From: CAZYZQ01 sp964652075
GTDB lineage: Bacteria; Bacillota; Clostridia; Oscillospirales; Oscillospiraceae
Length of the DNA: 23,903 nucleotides
Direction of reading: 5' to 3'
Assembly (NCBI GenBank): GCA_964652075.1
Contig: CAZYZQ010000023.1
Location: 1-23,903 of the forward strand
Part shown: in pieces, positions 1-6,299 of the stretch
Position numbering within the stretch: position 1 is the stretch's first letter
Layout of the letters: the number at the start of each line of letters is the position of its first letter
Program-made: the position numbers and the translations under genes
The notes under the pieces: generated by a model
What the model was told of the DNA's origin: nothing
What the model saw: only the letters and a program-made list of their open reading frames with translations
Database searches by the model: none

Positions 1-1
1 C

Positions 2-241
2 GTCTGGGACGGCGTGACGAACACCGCGCTGCGCGAGGACTTCTCCAAATGCAACGCCTACTCCCGCCCCGACTGTCAGGACTGCTGGGCCAAGCTCTAC
101 TGCTCCGGCGGCTGCGCGGCCAACGCCTACCACGCCACCGGCTCCATTCAGGGCGCCTACGAATACGGCTGCAAGCTCTTCCGCAAGCGCATGGAATGCG
201 CCATCATGATGCAGGTCGCAAAGGCGTTGAAAGATACCTGA
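2..241 (+). CDS. scfB: SCIFF peptide radical SAM maturase, C-terminal end (partial)
   Basis: The reading frame enters from the left edge and ends at a TGA, so only about the last 79 residues are present. They form a SPASM-type auxiliary iron-sulfur cluster region: cysteines spaced as in CQDCWAKLYCSGGC, followed by GCKLFRKRMECAIM. This pattern matches the maturases that install thioether links in the short six-cysteine SCIFF peptide common in Clostridia; that function is known for the family. The radical SAM CX3CX2C domain and the precursor peptide gene would lie upstream, outside the window. A terminator follows directly, so this is the last gene of its transcript. Another SPASM peptide maturase is possible, but the spacing and the RKRMECAIM tail fit the SCIFF group best. 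Confidence 0.8.
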   Translation, partial: VWDGVTNTALREDFSKCNAYSRPDCQDCWAKLYCSGGCAANAYHATGSIQGAYEYGCKLFRKRMECAIMMQVAKALKDT

Positions 242-248
242 ACTTCTC

Positions 249-284
249 ATTTGTCCGGCAGTTTTCCCGCCGGGCAAATTTTTC
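249..284 (+). terminator. Rho-independent terminator after the SPASM maturase
   Basis: An 11-bp inverted repeat (249-259 with 269-279, one G-T wobble) has a 9-base loop and runs into TTTTTCTT. It begins 8 bases after the maturase stop codon. Confidence 0.75.
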
Positions 285-313
285 TTGTCATTTTCTGCTT
301 TATATGATATCCT
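285..313 (+). promoter_or_regulatory. Candidate sigma-A promoter of the sugar isomerase gene
   Basis: TTGTCA (285-290) and TATCCT (308-313) are separated by 17 bases, just after the terminator and about 30 bases before the next start codon. A ribosome site, AAAGGCGG, lies at about 326-333. The -10 box is only a partial match, so this is a reasonable but unproven call. Confidence 0.45.
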
Positions 314-342
314 GAAAGAAAAACGAAAGGCGGTTCCGCATT

Positions 343-1233
343 ATGATGAAAGTCGCGCTTCAAATGTTCTCCGTCCGCACAGAACTGGCCAAGGACCCCG
401 CCGGCACCATGCAGAAGGTCGCCGCGCTGGGCTACCACAACTGGGAGACCTTCCCCTTCGACCCGCAGAGTCCCTATAACTACGGCCTCGCCCTCCCGCT
501 CGACGAGGCGAAGGCGCTGCTGCGTGATCTGGATATCACGATCATCGGCAACCATCTCATGCAGCCCGACCTTGTCGCCGAAAACCGCGACGAATTGAAG
601 AAGAATCTCGACTATCAGGCCGCCATCGGCTGCCGCAGCCCCGGCCTTGCGGCCATCTTCGTCCCCGACCGTGACGGCGTACTGCGCTGCTGCGACGACA
701 TGAATGCCGCCGCTGCGCTTTGCCGTGAGCGCGGAATGCGTTTCCACTTCCACAACCACTGGCACGAGTTCCAGCTCATGGACGGCGACAAGTACATGAT
801 GGACATTATCATGGAGAACACCGATCCCGCCCTCGTCGATATGGAGGTCGATACCTACTGGGCGACCCGCGCGGGGCTTGATCCGGTGGAGGTCATGCGC
901 CGCTACGGCGACCGCCTGACGATGCTGCACCAGAAGGACATCAAGCCCGAAGCCGAACCGAACCTCAATTTCTTCGCCAAGCGCGACCGCCACGAGCCGG
1001 TGCTCGACGTCGACCTCTGGCGGCAGATCACGCAGCCGTACCAGCAGGACTACTGCGAGGTCGGCACCGGCATCATGGATATCCAGCGCATCATCGACGC
1101 GGGCAACGAGCTTGGCGTCCAGTACATCTCCCTCGAGCAGGACTACACCGACCGCACGGAGCTGGAGTCCATCTCCATCAGTATGGAAAACTTCCACAAA
1201 TACACCGGCCTCGACTGGGAAGGCCGCGCATAA
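343..1233 (+). CDS. Sugar phosphate isomerase/epimerase family TIM-barrel protein
   Basis: The 296-residue product has the single-domain xylose-isomerase-like/AP-endonuclease-2 TIM barrel of the IolE/IolI/YcjR type. Candidate metal and substrate ligands sit where the family has them: H137-N-H with E142, E168 and D170 in MEVDTYW, H196 and D199 in LHQKD, E239 and the GTG at 241-243, and E265/D267 near the end. Such enzymes isomerise or epimerise sugars, keto-inositols or sugar phosphates using a divalent metal. No substrate can be named from the sequence. Length is normal. Start 343 follows AAAGGCGG; the next codon is also ATG. The gene is monocistronic: it has its own promoter and ends in a terminator shared with the convergent ABC gene. 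No transporter or sugar-pathway partner flanks it. Confidence 0.85.
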   Translation: MMKVALQMFSVRTELAKDPAGTMQKVAALGYHNWETFPFDPQSPYNYGLALPLDEAKALLRDLDITIIGNHLMQPDLVAENRDELKKNLDYQAAIGCRSPGLAAIFVPDRDGVLRCCDDMNAAAALCRERGMRFHFHNHWHEFQLMDGDKYMMDIIMENTDPALVDMEVDTYWATRAGLDPVEVMRRYGDRLTMLHQKDIKPEAEPNLNFFAKRDRHEPVLDVDLWRQITQPYQQDYCEVGTGIMDIQRIIDAGNELGVQYISLEQDYTDRTELESISISMENFHKYTGLDWEGRA

Positions 1234-1243
1234 CACGCAAAAT

Positions 1244-1284
1244 CAATGACCTGTGAGAATCTCTCACAGGTCATTGTGCGTTTT
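1244..1284. terminator. Bidirectional terminator between convergent genes
   Basis: A perfect 15-bp inverted repeat (1244-1258 with 1262-1276) has a 3-base loop. It is followed by TTTT (1281-1284) on the + strand and flanked by AAAA (1239-1242), which reads TTTT on the - strand. It lies between the isomerase stop and the stop of the - strand ABC gene and probably serves both. Confidence 0.8.
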
Positions 1285-1297
1285 GATATGGTTTCTT

Positions 1298-2893
1298 TTA
1301 CTGCGCGCCGAGAACAATGACATCATCGAACAGGCGCAGCTTTTCCTCTGTGAACTGATGGGATACAACCAGCAGCAGCTTCCCGGAAATGGAAAGGAGC
1401 AAATCTTCAATCTTTTTTGCGGTACTTTCATCCAGGTTCGCAAGCGGCTCGTCAAGAATTAAGACGTCTGTATCCCGCAGAAGCGCCCGCGCCAAACAGA
1501 TGCGTTTTTTCTCACCGCCGGAGAGGTTTGCACCGTTCTCCGTAATAACGGTGTCCAGCGCCTGCACATTCGCAAACCGGTCAAGGCCAAGATTTTTCAG
1601 CAGCGCAATGAGCCTGTCATCCCCCACATCACCGTACATCGTCAGATTGTTTCTCAGCGTGTCGCAAAACAAAACCGCCTCCTGCCTGACCACAGTCATC
1701 GCCGCATAGGTGCTGCCATACTCGGAGATCGGCACGCCGTCTACCGTGATTTCGCCGCCCGTCGCATCGTAATAACGCAGGAGCAAATTGACGGCGGTTG
1801 TCTTGCCGCAGCCGCTGGGGCCTTTGATTAGATATTTCCTGCCCTTCTTCGCCGTGAAGTGAAAGTCCTGCAAAAGCGGCCGGTCATCGGTATAGCCGAA
1901 AGAAACGCCGTCATAGCAGATTTCGTTCTCGACACAGGGCAGAGATTTCGTTTTTGCACCTCCATTGCTCTGCGAAACAAACTGTTCCATCGCAGTGCAG
2001 GACGGCCTGATTGCAACCAACTGGCGGATAATCTCTGCCAAAGAGATCAGCGGATAGGAAAGCTGGTCGATCATCCCGATTGCCACGAAGAAATCGCCTG
2101 CTGAAAATTCTCCCGACAGGACAAGCCACGTGGAACAGGCGAGTACGATAAAATACGACAGGTAAGAAATCAGCGTTGTGATGAGCTGCGCCGCCGCTCC
2201 CAACATCGTATCACGCAGAAGCTTCTCCATCGACAGCGTATTGGACTCGTCAAACCGCTGAAGAATTTGCCGTTCGATGGAAAAATTCTTGATAATTTCA
2301 AACCCACCAAGCCAGTCGTTCACCTTTGCCAGATTATCTTCGACCGATTTCAGATATTCTGATTGCGCTTTTTGCAGACGTTTTTCAATGAGCTTCGGTA
2401 CATAAAGCGGCGTCATCAAAAGCAAAATCGTAATCAGGGCAATTCTCCAGTCCAAAAGAAACAAGGCGAGACTGACAAAGACAATTTTAAGCAGAATTTC
2501 CCAAAACAGGGGCAGCATCTGGAAGTAGCGGGATTTTATCAAATCGGCTTCGTTTGTGTATTTCGCCACATACTCTCCCTGCTGCTTCTCTTTATAGGTT
2601 ACATAGTCCTGCCGGATAATGCTTTCAAAAATATCGTGTTTCAAAAGGCTCGTACAACCAACAGAAAACCTTGCGCTCAATCGCTTATAGCAGTAGTAGA
2701 ACAGCACCTCGCCGAGAATAAACCCAATCAGTAGCCCGGCATATCGAATCGTCGTTCTTGTATCTTTGGCGATTGCATAGTCCAGAACATCGCCCTTGAA
2801 AAATTGCAGCACAACCGCAAACATTGTGCTGATGAGTACAAACACCAAAGCCCCGATATAACAGGCGCTGTTCTTATGCAGATATTTCTTCAT
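1298..2893 (-). CDS. ABC exporter half-transporter (fused membrane domain and ATPase)
   Basis: The 531-residue protein has an N-terminal six-helix exporter membrane domain (about 1-300; clear hydrophobic segments near 10-30, 51-68, 130-165 and 235-260). A complete nucleotide-binding domain follows: Walker A GPSGCGKTT at 358-366, Q-loop Q404, signature LSGGE at 457-461, Walker B VLILDE at 477-482, and switch histidine H512. It probably exports a peptide, lipid or drug as a dimer; the substrate is unknown. Start 2893 follows GAAAGGAT. No second half-transporter lies beside it, so it either homodimerises or pairs with a product made elsewhere. The gene is visibly richer in A/T than its neighbours, which suggests acquisition by transfer. 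It converges on the isomerase gene and has a repeat-rich upstream region. Confidence 0.88.
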   Translation of the reverse strand: MKKYLHKNSACYIGALVFVLISTMFAVVLQFFKGDVLDYAIAKDTRTTIRYAGLLIGFILGEVLFYYCYKRLSARFSVGCTSLLKHDIFESIIRQDYVTYKEKQQGEYVAKYTNEADLIKSRYFQMLPLFWEILLKIVFVSLALFLLDWRIALITILLLMTPLYVPKLIEKRLQKAQSEYLKSVEDNLAKVNDWLGGFEIIKNFSIERQILQRFDESNTLSMEKLLRDTMLGAAAQLITTLISYLSYFIVLACSTWLVLSGEFSAGDFFVAIGMIDQLSYPLISLAEIIRQLVAIRPSCTAMEQFVSQSNGGAKTKSLPCVENEICYDGVSFGYTDDRPLLQDFHFTAKKGRKYLIKGPSGCGKTTAVNLLLRYYDATGGEITVDGVPISEYGSTYAAMTVVRQEAVLFCDTLRNNLTMYGDVGDDRLIALLKNLGLDRFANVQALDTVITENGANLSGGEKKRICLARALLRDTDVLILDEPLANLDESTAKKIEDLLLSISGKLLLVVSHQFTEEKLRLFDDVIVLGAQ

Positions 2894-2900
2894 TTCAATT

Positions 2901-2978
2901 ATCCTTTCTATTGTTTCGTTTCTCCGAAAACGATAGAAGGATAAGATTTGTATTTCCTTCTATCGCTTAGAAGGAAAT
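2901..2978 (-). promoter_or_regulatory. Array of TAGAAGGA half-sites upstream of the ABC exporter (candidate operator)
   Basis: The leader holds a perfect 11-bp inverted repeat with a 5-base spacer (2952-2962 with 2968-2978; arm TAGAAGGAAAT). A further half-site at about 2933-2941 makes an overlapping 11-bp repeat (2931-2941 with 2955-2965). A near copy, TCCTTTCTA, lies at about 2903-2911. Such clustered half-sites are typical of regulator binding sites. I see no convincing -35/-10 pair, so promoter position is open. The regulator gene is not in the window. Confidence 0.45.
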
Positions 2979-3041
2979 CCGACGCTTCACCATAAAGAAA
3001 GCCTCCCAACTATATTTTTATCATCGCATACTTTCAAAAGC

Positions 3042-3067
3042 GCCGCACGGCCTCTGGCGCGTGCGGC
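3042..3067 (-). terminator. Terminator of the CobW operon
   Basis: GCCGCACG (3042-3049) pairs with CGTGCGGC (3060-3067). The 10-base loop contains a further GCC/GGC match. On the - strand it is followed by CTTTTG. It lies 12 bases beyond the stop of the second CobW gene. The T-tract is short. Confidence 0.6.
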
Positions 3068-3079
3068 ATTTTTGACGAT

Positions 3080-4018
3080 TTAGAATGTGCAGTAGTCCGA
3101 CGCGGCCTTCTCCGCCGGCTCGACGCTTGTCGCTTCCAGCACGGGGCCGACGCCCTTGTAGACGGCATGGAAGCGCATGGCAAGCTTTCCCTCGACCATG
3201 ACCCAACTGCGCGGCTCGAGTGAGCCGCTGCCCGCCCACTTGCACGGGATCCCCATAAACTGGATATCCTGCACACAGCAGGTCATGACAAAGCGGCCCG
3301 GCGCGAACATGCCGTTGCGGTCCTTCTTGAGGTTTGCGACCTGTGCCTTAAAGCGGATCGTTTTTCCATCGTATTTTTTCGGCTCCGCCTTGAGATCCTG
3401 ATAGAACAGGCCATAATCGTCGTCGCCGATCTCCACGACGGGCGCGTTGATGTCAAACGGCAGCGGGTCCTCGATCTCGTCGAACTCCGTCGTCTCGTCC
3501 GTCTTCTCATAGACGATCTGCACCTTGCGGTTGCAGGCGCGCGCGAGCTTGTGCAGCGGCATGATATCCATCTCCGGCGGCACACGGTTAAAGACCACCA
3601 TCTCGCATCCGGAGAGCTTGTCCACAACAAGCTGCCGCATATTCTGGTTGTAGGCCAGAATGCTGGTCGCGTCCGCGAACATGACCTCCTGCCAGACCTC
3701 CCACTCCTCGGGCATCTTAGCGTACAATTCCCCAACAAACTGCATGCCGTTCGTCTCAATCACCACACGCTCGGCGCGGTGCTTTTTGACAAGCGCCGCC
3801 AGCTCCTGCGTTGTGATTGCCTGCTGATCCTCCACAACCTCCAGATAGACGTTCTGGTGCTGGTAGGCAGAGATATCGTACTCCGCCTCGCCCTCTTCAA
3901 AAATCAGCAGAAGCGTGCGCTCCCCCGCGTTGAAACGGTCGTCGCACATGGTGTCCTGAATGAAGGTTGTTTTGCCGGCATCCAGAAAACCGGTAAAAAC
4001 ATAGACTGGAATTGCCAT
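3080..4018 (-). CDS. Divergent CobW/G3E GTPase fused to a YcgQ-like (TIGR03943-type) C-terminal domain
   Basis: Of 312 residues, about 1-175 form a P-loop GTPase resembling CobW: Walker A GFLDAGKTT at 10-18, ETNG at 88-91 where CobW proteins have EPSG, and FNR at 143-145 at the base-recognition position. The family's CXCC metal motif is absent. Residues about 200-305 look like the C-terminal domain of YcgQ-type proteins, with GRFVMTCC at 241-248 and C259 (recognised from memory of that family, not searched). YcgQ/YcgR proteins are often associated with zinc homeostasis and with CobW GTPases, so a role in metal delivery is inferred. It is the second gene of a two-gene operon, 15 bases after the first. 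Start 4018 (ATGGCAATTCCAGTC) follows AAAGGAGAGA. The product is likely cytoplasmic: no signal peptide or membrane helix. Confidence 0.8.
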   Translation of the reverse strand: MAIPVYVFTGFLDAGKTTFIQDTMCDDRFNAGERTLLLIFEEGEAEYDISAYQHQNVYLEVVEDQQAITTQELAALVKKHRAERVVIETNGMQFVGELYAKMPEEWEVWQEVMFADATSILAYNQNMRQLVVDKLSGCEMVVFNRVPPEMDIMPLHKLARACNRKVQIVYEKTDETTEFDEIEDPLPFDINAPVVEIGDDDYGLFYQDLKAEPKKYDGKTIRFKAQVANLKKDRNGMFAPGRFVMTCCVQDIQFMGIPCKWAGSGSLEPRSWVMVEGKLAMRFHAVYKGVGPVLEATSVEPAEKAASDYCTF

Positions 4019-4033
4019 CGTGCGTCTCTCCTT

Positions 4034-5152
4034 TTACAGCCCGAACAGGCCATCCAGTTTCTCCTCTTTCATCTCGGAGCCAATCACGCAGATCCGGCCC
4101 GTGACATCCGCGCTGCTCTCACGCAGCTCCATCTCGCCCGGCACAAAGTCGAATGCGATCCACTTGCCGTCCGCACCGGCCACGATGCCCTTGGCGCGCA
4201 GGATCATACCGTATTCGCCGCCGTCGAGCGCCTTGAGCGCCGACTCGATCTCTTCCTTTGCAAACTTCTTCGGTGTCTCGCGGCCCCAGCTCACAAAGAT
4301 CTCATCTGCGTCATGGTCGTCGTGATGATGCGCGCAGCTGCAAACGCCGTTCTCATCGTAGTGGTGATGATGCTCATGTTCGTGGTCATGCTCATGCTCG
4401 TGGTCGTGCTCATGCTCGTGTTCATGCTCGTGTTCATGCTCATGTTCATGCTCATGTTCATCATGATGATGTTCGTGGTCGTGATGATGGTGATGATGTG
4501 CATGCTTGGCAGCCTCGGCAGCCGCCAGCTCGGCCAGCTCCGCCGTCAGGCTGTTCTGGCTGTCGAACGCCGCCAGCAGCTGCGCGCCACTCAGCTCGTC
4601 CCACGGTGTTGTAATAATGGTCGCGACCTGGTTCTTCTCGCGCAGCAGCGCCACGACGGCCGCCAGCTTTTCCTCGCTCATATTGGAGGTGCGGCTGAGC
4701 ACGATCGTACCGGCGTTGCGAACCTGATTGTCGTAGAACTCGCCGAAGTTCTTCATATACGTCTTGCACTTTGTCGCATCGACGACGGTGACAAAGCTGT
4801 CCAGCTCCGCGCCCTCCGTGTGCATGTTGCGCACGGCGGCAATGACGTCGCTGAGCTTGCCGACGCCCGACGGCTCGATCAGCACGCGATCGGGATGGTA
4901 CTCCTGCACAACCTTTTGCAGCGCCGCGCCGAAGTCACCGACCAGTGAGCAGCAGATGCAGCCGCTGTTCATCTCGGTAATCTCGATCCCCGCGTCCTTC
5001 AAAAAGCCGCCGTCAATGCCGATCTCGCCGAACTCGTTTTCAATCAGCACGACCTTCTGGCCCTGATAGGCCTCGGTGATGAGCTTCTTGATGAGCGTCG
5101 TCTTGCCCGCGCCCAGAAACCCGGAGAAAATATCAATTTTGCTATTGCTCAT
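4034..5152 (-). CDS. CobW/P47K family GTP-binding metallochaperone with histidine-rich tract
   Basis: The 372-residue G3E GTPase has Walker A GFLGAGKTT (11-19), EFGEIGIDGGFL (40-51), the metal-binding CICC (65-68), EPSG (93-96) and a C-terminal CobW domain (about 282-365). Between the two domains, about residues 216-280, runs a tract of His alternating with Glu and Asp, ending in a CSC pair and HHH. This is a typical Zn/Ni/Co buffer or loading site. Base-recognition NKXD reads SRTS, a variant seen in this family. Start 5152 was chosen over 5215: it follows GAAGGTG and gives MSNSKIDIFSGFLGAGKTT, whereas the longer form would begin inside the promoter's -35 box. It leads a two-gene operon and is likely induced when a metal is scarce or needed, though no clear Zur box is visible. 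Confidence 0.9.
   Translation of the reverse strand: MSNSKIDIFSGFLGAGKTTLIKKLITEAYQGQKVVLIENEFGEIGIDGGFLKDAGIEITEMNSGCICCSLVGDFGAALQKVVQEYHPDRVLIEPSGVGKLSDVIAAVRNMHTEGAELDSFVTVVDATKCKTYMKNFGEFYDNQVRNAGTIVLSRTSNMSEEKLAAVVALLREKNQVATIITTPWDELSGAQLLAAFDSQNSLTAELAELAAAEAAKHAHHHHHHDHEHHHDEHEHEHEHEHEHEHEHEHDHEHEHDHEHEHHHHYDENGVCSCAHHHDDHDADEIFVSWGRETPKKFAKEEIESALKALDGGEYGMILRAKGIVAGADGKWIAFDFVPGEMELRESSADVTGRICVIGSEMKEEKLDGLFGL
4364..4503. repeat. Low-complexity repeat coding for a His-Glu/Asp tract
   Basis: About 140 bases consist of near-identical six-base units (CATGCTC, GTGCTC, GTGTTC variants on the + strand), encoding HE or HD dipeptides on the - strand. Copy number is likely to vary between strains through slippage. 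All units keep the frame. Confidence 0.8.
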
Positions 5153-5186
5153 GTGAAAGCACCTTCTATAAAAGATTATCACAGGT

Positions 5187-5215
5187 AGTATAGCACAACT
5201 CACGAAAAGTTGCAA
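5187..5215 (-). promoter_or_regulatory. Sigma-A promoter of the CobW operon
   Basis: On the - strand TTGCAA (5210-5215) and TATACT (5187-5192) are exactly 17 bases apart, giving a leader of about 30 bases before the start at 5152. A small inverted repeat, CAACT/AGTTG (5196-5200 with 5208-5212), sits in the spacer and overlaps the -35 box. It could be an operator, but is short enough to be chance. Confidence 0.65.
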
Positions 5216-5222
5216 ATATATC

Positions 5223-5251
5223 TGGCTTTTTTTACCCGGATCGCGTATACT
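5223..5251 (+). promoter_or_regulatory. Candidate promoter of the YihY-family gene
   Basis: A good -10 box, TATACT (5246-5251), lies 46 bases before the start codon at 5298. The hexamer 17 bases upstream (TGGCTT) is a poor -35, so the promoter may need an activator. It is divergent from the CobW promoter; the two -10 boxes are about 55 bases apart. Confidence 0.4.
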
Positions 5252-5297
5252 AGTTTTGTCTATCCCTTATCTTTCAGCAGGAAGGAGCTGCTCCGCC

Positions 5298-6215
5298 ATG
5301 CGTATATTCAAGCGAATCATTGACAGCTTCCGGGAGCTATTCTCCTATCAGTTCACGATCTACGCAGGCAATGCGGCATACTTTACGATCCTGTCCATTT
5401 TCCCCGCCGCCGTCCTGCTTCTGTCCATCATCCAGCTGACGCCGCTGACTGTGGAAAACCTCGAGCAGTTCTTCGACTCTGTGATCCCCGGGAGCTTGCA
5501 GCTGATCCTCTCCGATATTTTATCGGCGGTGCCGTCGTTGCCTTCGACAACAATCATTTCGATCTCCGCCGTTACGGCGGCGTGGTCGGCCTCGCGCGGC
5601 GTGCTCGGCATTGTCAACGGCGTCAACGCCATCTACAACGTGCGCGACCAGCGAAGCTATCTGCGCAAACGTCTTTTAAGCCTGTTCTATATGGTGCTTC
5701 TGATCGCCGGTATTGTGCTGACCCTGACGCTGCACACCTTCGGGCAGAAGCTTCTGGCCTTTATCGGCAGGTATCTGCCGGGGCTTTATTCCGTCGTCTC
5801 CCTGCTGTTACAGCTGAAATTCATTGTTGTCATCGCGTTCCTCTCCCTGCTCTTTACAGCCATGTTCTATTTCTTCCCAAGCTGTAAAACCACGCTTCGC
5901 TGTTCCATTCCCGGCGCGGTGACGGCGGCGGTCGGGTGGGTCGGCTTTTCGGAGCTGTTTTCCATTTATGTCAACTACAATCGTCTTTCCACCCTCTACG
6001 GCAGCGTCACCATGATTATCCTCATGATGCTGTGGATCTATTTTTCGATGACCATTCTGATGTTTGGCGCCGTTGTGAACCAGGAGCTGCGCTCCGGACA
6101 CACCCACCGCCTCCTTTTCGGGCTTCAGCAATCGCGCAGGCGCCGCAAAAAGAAGTCGAAGTCAAATAATTCTTCATCAAATGTCACAAATTCTACAAAT
6201 ACAGTTGATTTTTGA
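5298..6215 (+). CDS. YihY/virulence factor BrkB family membrane protein
   Basis: The 305-residue integral membrane protein has about six hydrophobic helices (near 25-48, 84-105, 128-150, 171-193, 203-225, 236-262). It shows family hallmarks: AYFTILSIFPAAVLL near the start, the helix-turn at SASRGVLGIVNGVNAIYNV, and a final helix ending FGAVVNQE. Family function is unsettled; an old assignment as ribonuclease BN is known to be wrong. The C-terminus is a basic then Ser/Asn-rich tail (RRRRKKKSKS onward), probably cytoplasmic. Start 5298 follows GGAAGGAG with 10-base spacing. An in-frame ATG at 5256 was rejected because it lies four bases from the -10 box and lacks a ribosome site. The glycogen operon promoter overlaps its last codons. 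Confidence 0.85.
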   Translation: MRIFKRIIDSFRELFSYQFTIYAGNAAYFTILSIFPAAVLLLSIIQLTPLTVENLEQFFDSVIPGSLQLILSDILSAVPSLPSTTIISISAVTAAWSASRGVLGIVNGVNAIYNVRDQRSYLRKRLLSLFYMVLLIAGIVLTLTLHTFGQKLLAFIGRYLPGLYSVVSLLLQLKFIVVIAFLSLLFTAMFYFFPSCKTTLRCSIPGAVTAAVGWVGFSELFSIYVNYNRLSTLYGSVTMIILMMLWIYFSMTILMFGAVVNQELRSGHTHRLLFGLQQSRRRRKKKSKSNNSSSNVTNSTNTVDF

Positions 6216-6233
6216 TTCACGATTCTGTATACT
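6205..6233 (+). promoter_or_regulatory. Sigma-A promoter of the glycogen operon
   Basis: TTGATT (6205-6210) and TATACT (6228-6233) have a 17-base spacer; the -35 box lies inside the last codons of the upstream gene. Just upstream are two ACAAAT copies 9 bases apart (about 6186-6200), a possible regulator or UP-like site. The leader to the first start codon is about 60 bases and includes a small GCAGG/CCTGC hairpin. Confidence 0.65.
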
Positions 6234-6299
6234 ATTCCTGTTGGGATTCCGCATACGCAGGTTGCCCCTGCCCGGCTGTCCCGAAAGGAAGAGGCTGTG

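Noticed and set aside
1234..1297. Strong palindrome considered as a mobile-element end or regulator site
   Set aside because: Its position between two convergent stop codons and T-runs on both sides fit a shared terminator.
4364..4503. Repeat block considered as a CRISPR or minisatellite
   Set aside because: Units are six bases with no spacers and stay in frame inside a CobW gene; it is coding low-complexity sequence.
3551..4948. 465-codon + strand frame across both CobW genes
   Set aside because: Antisense shadow; its Met/Val-rich stretch is just the complement of the histidine tract.
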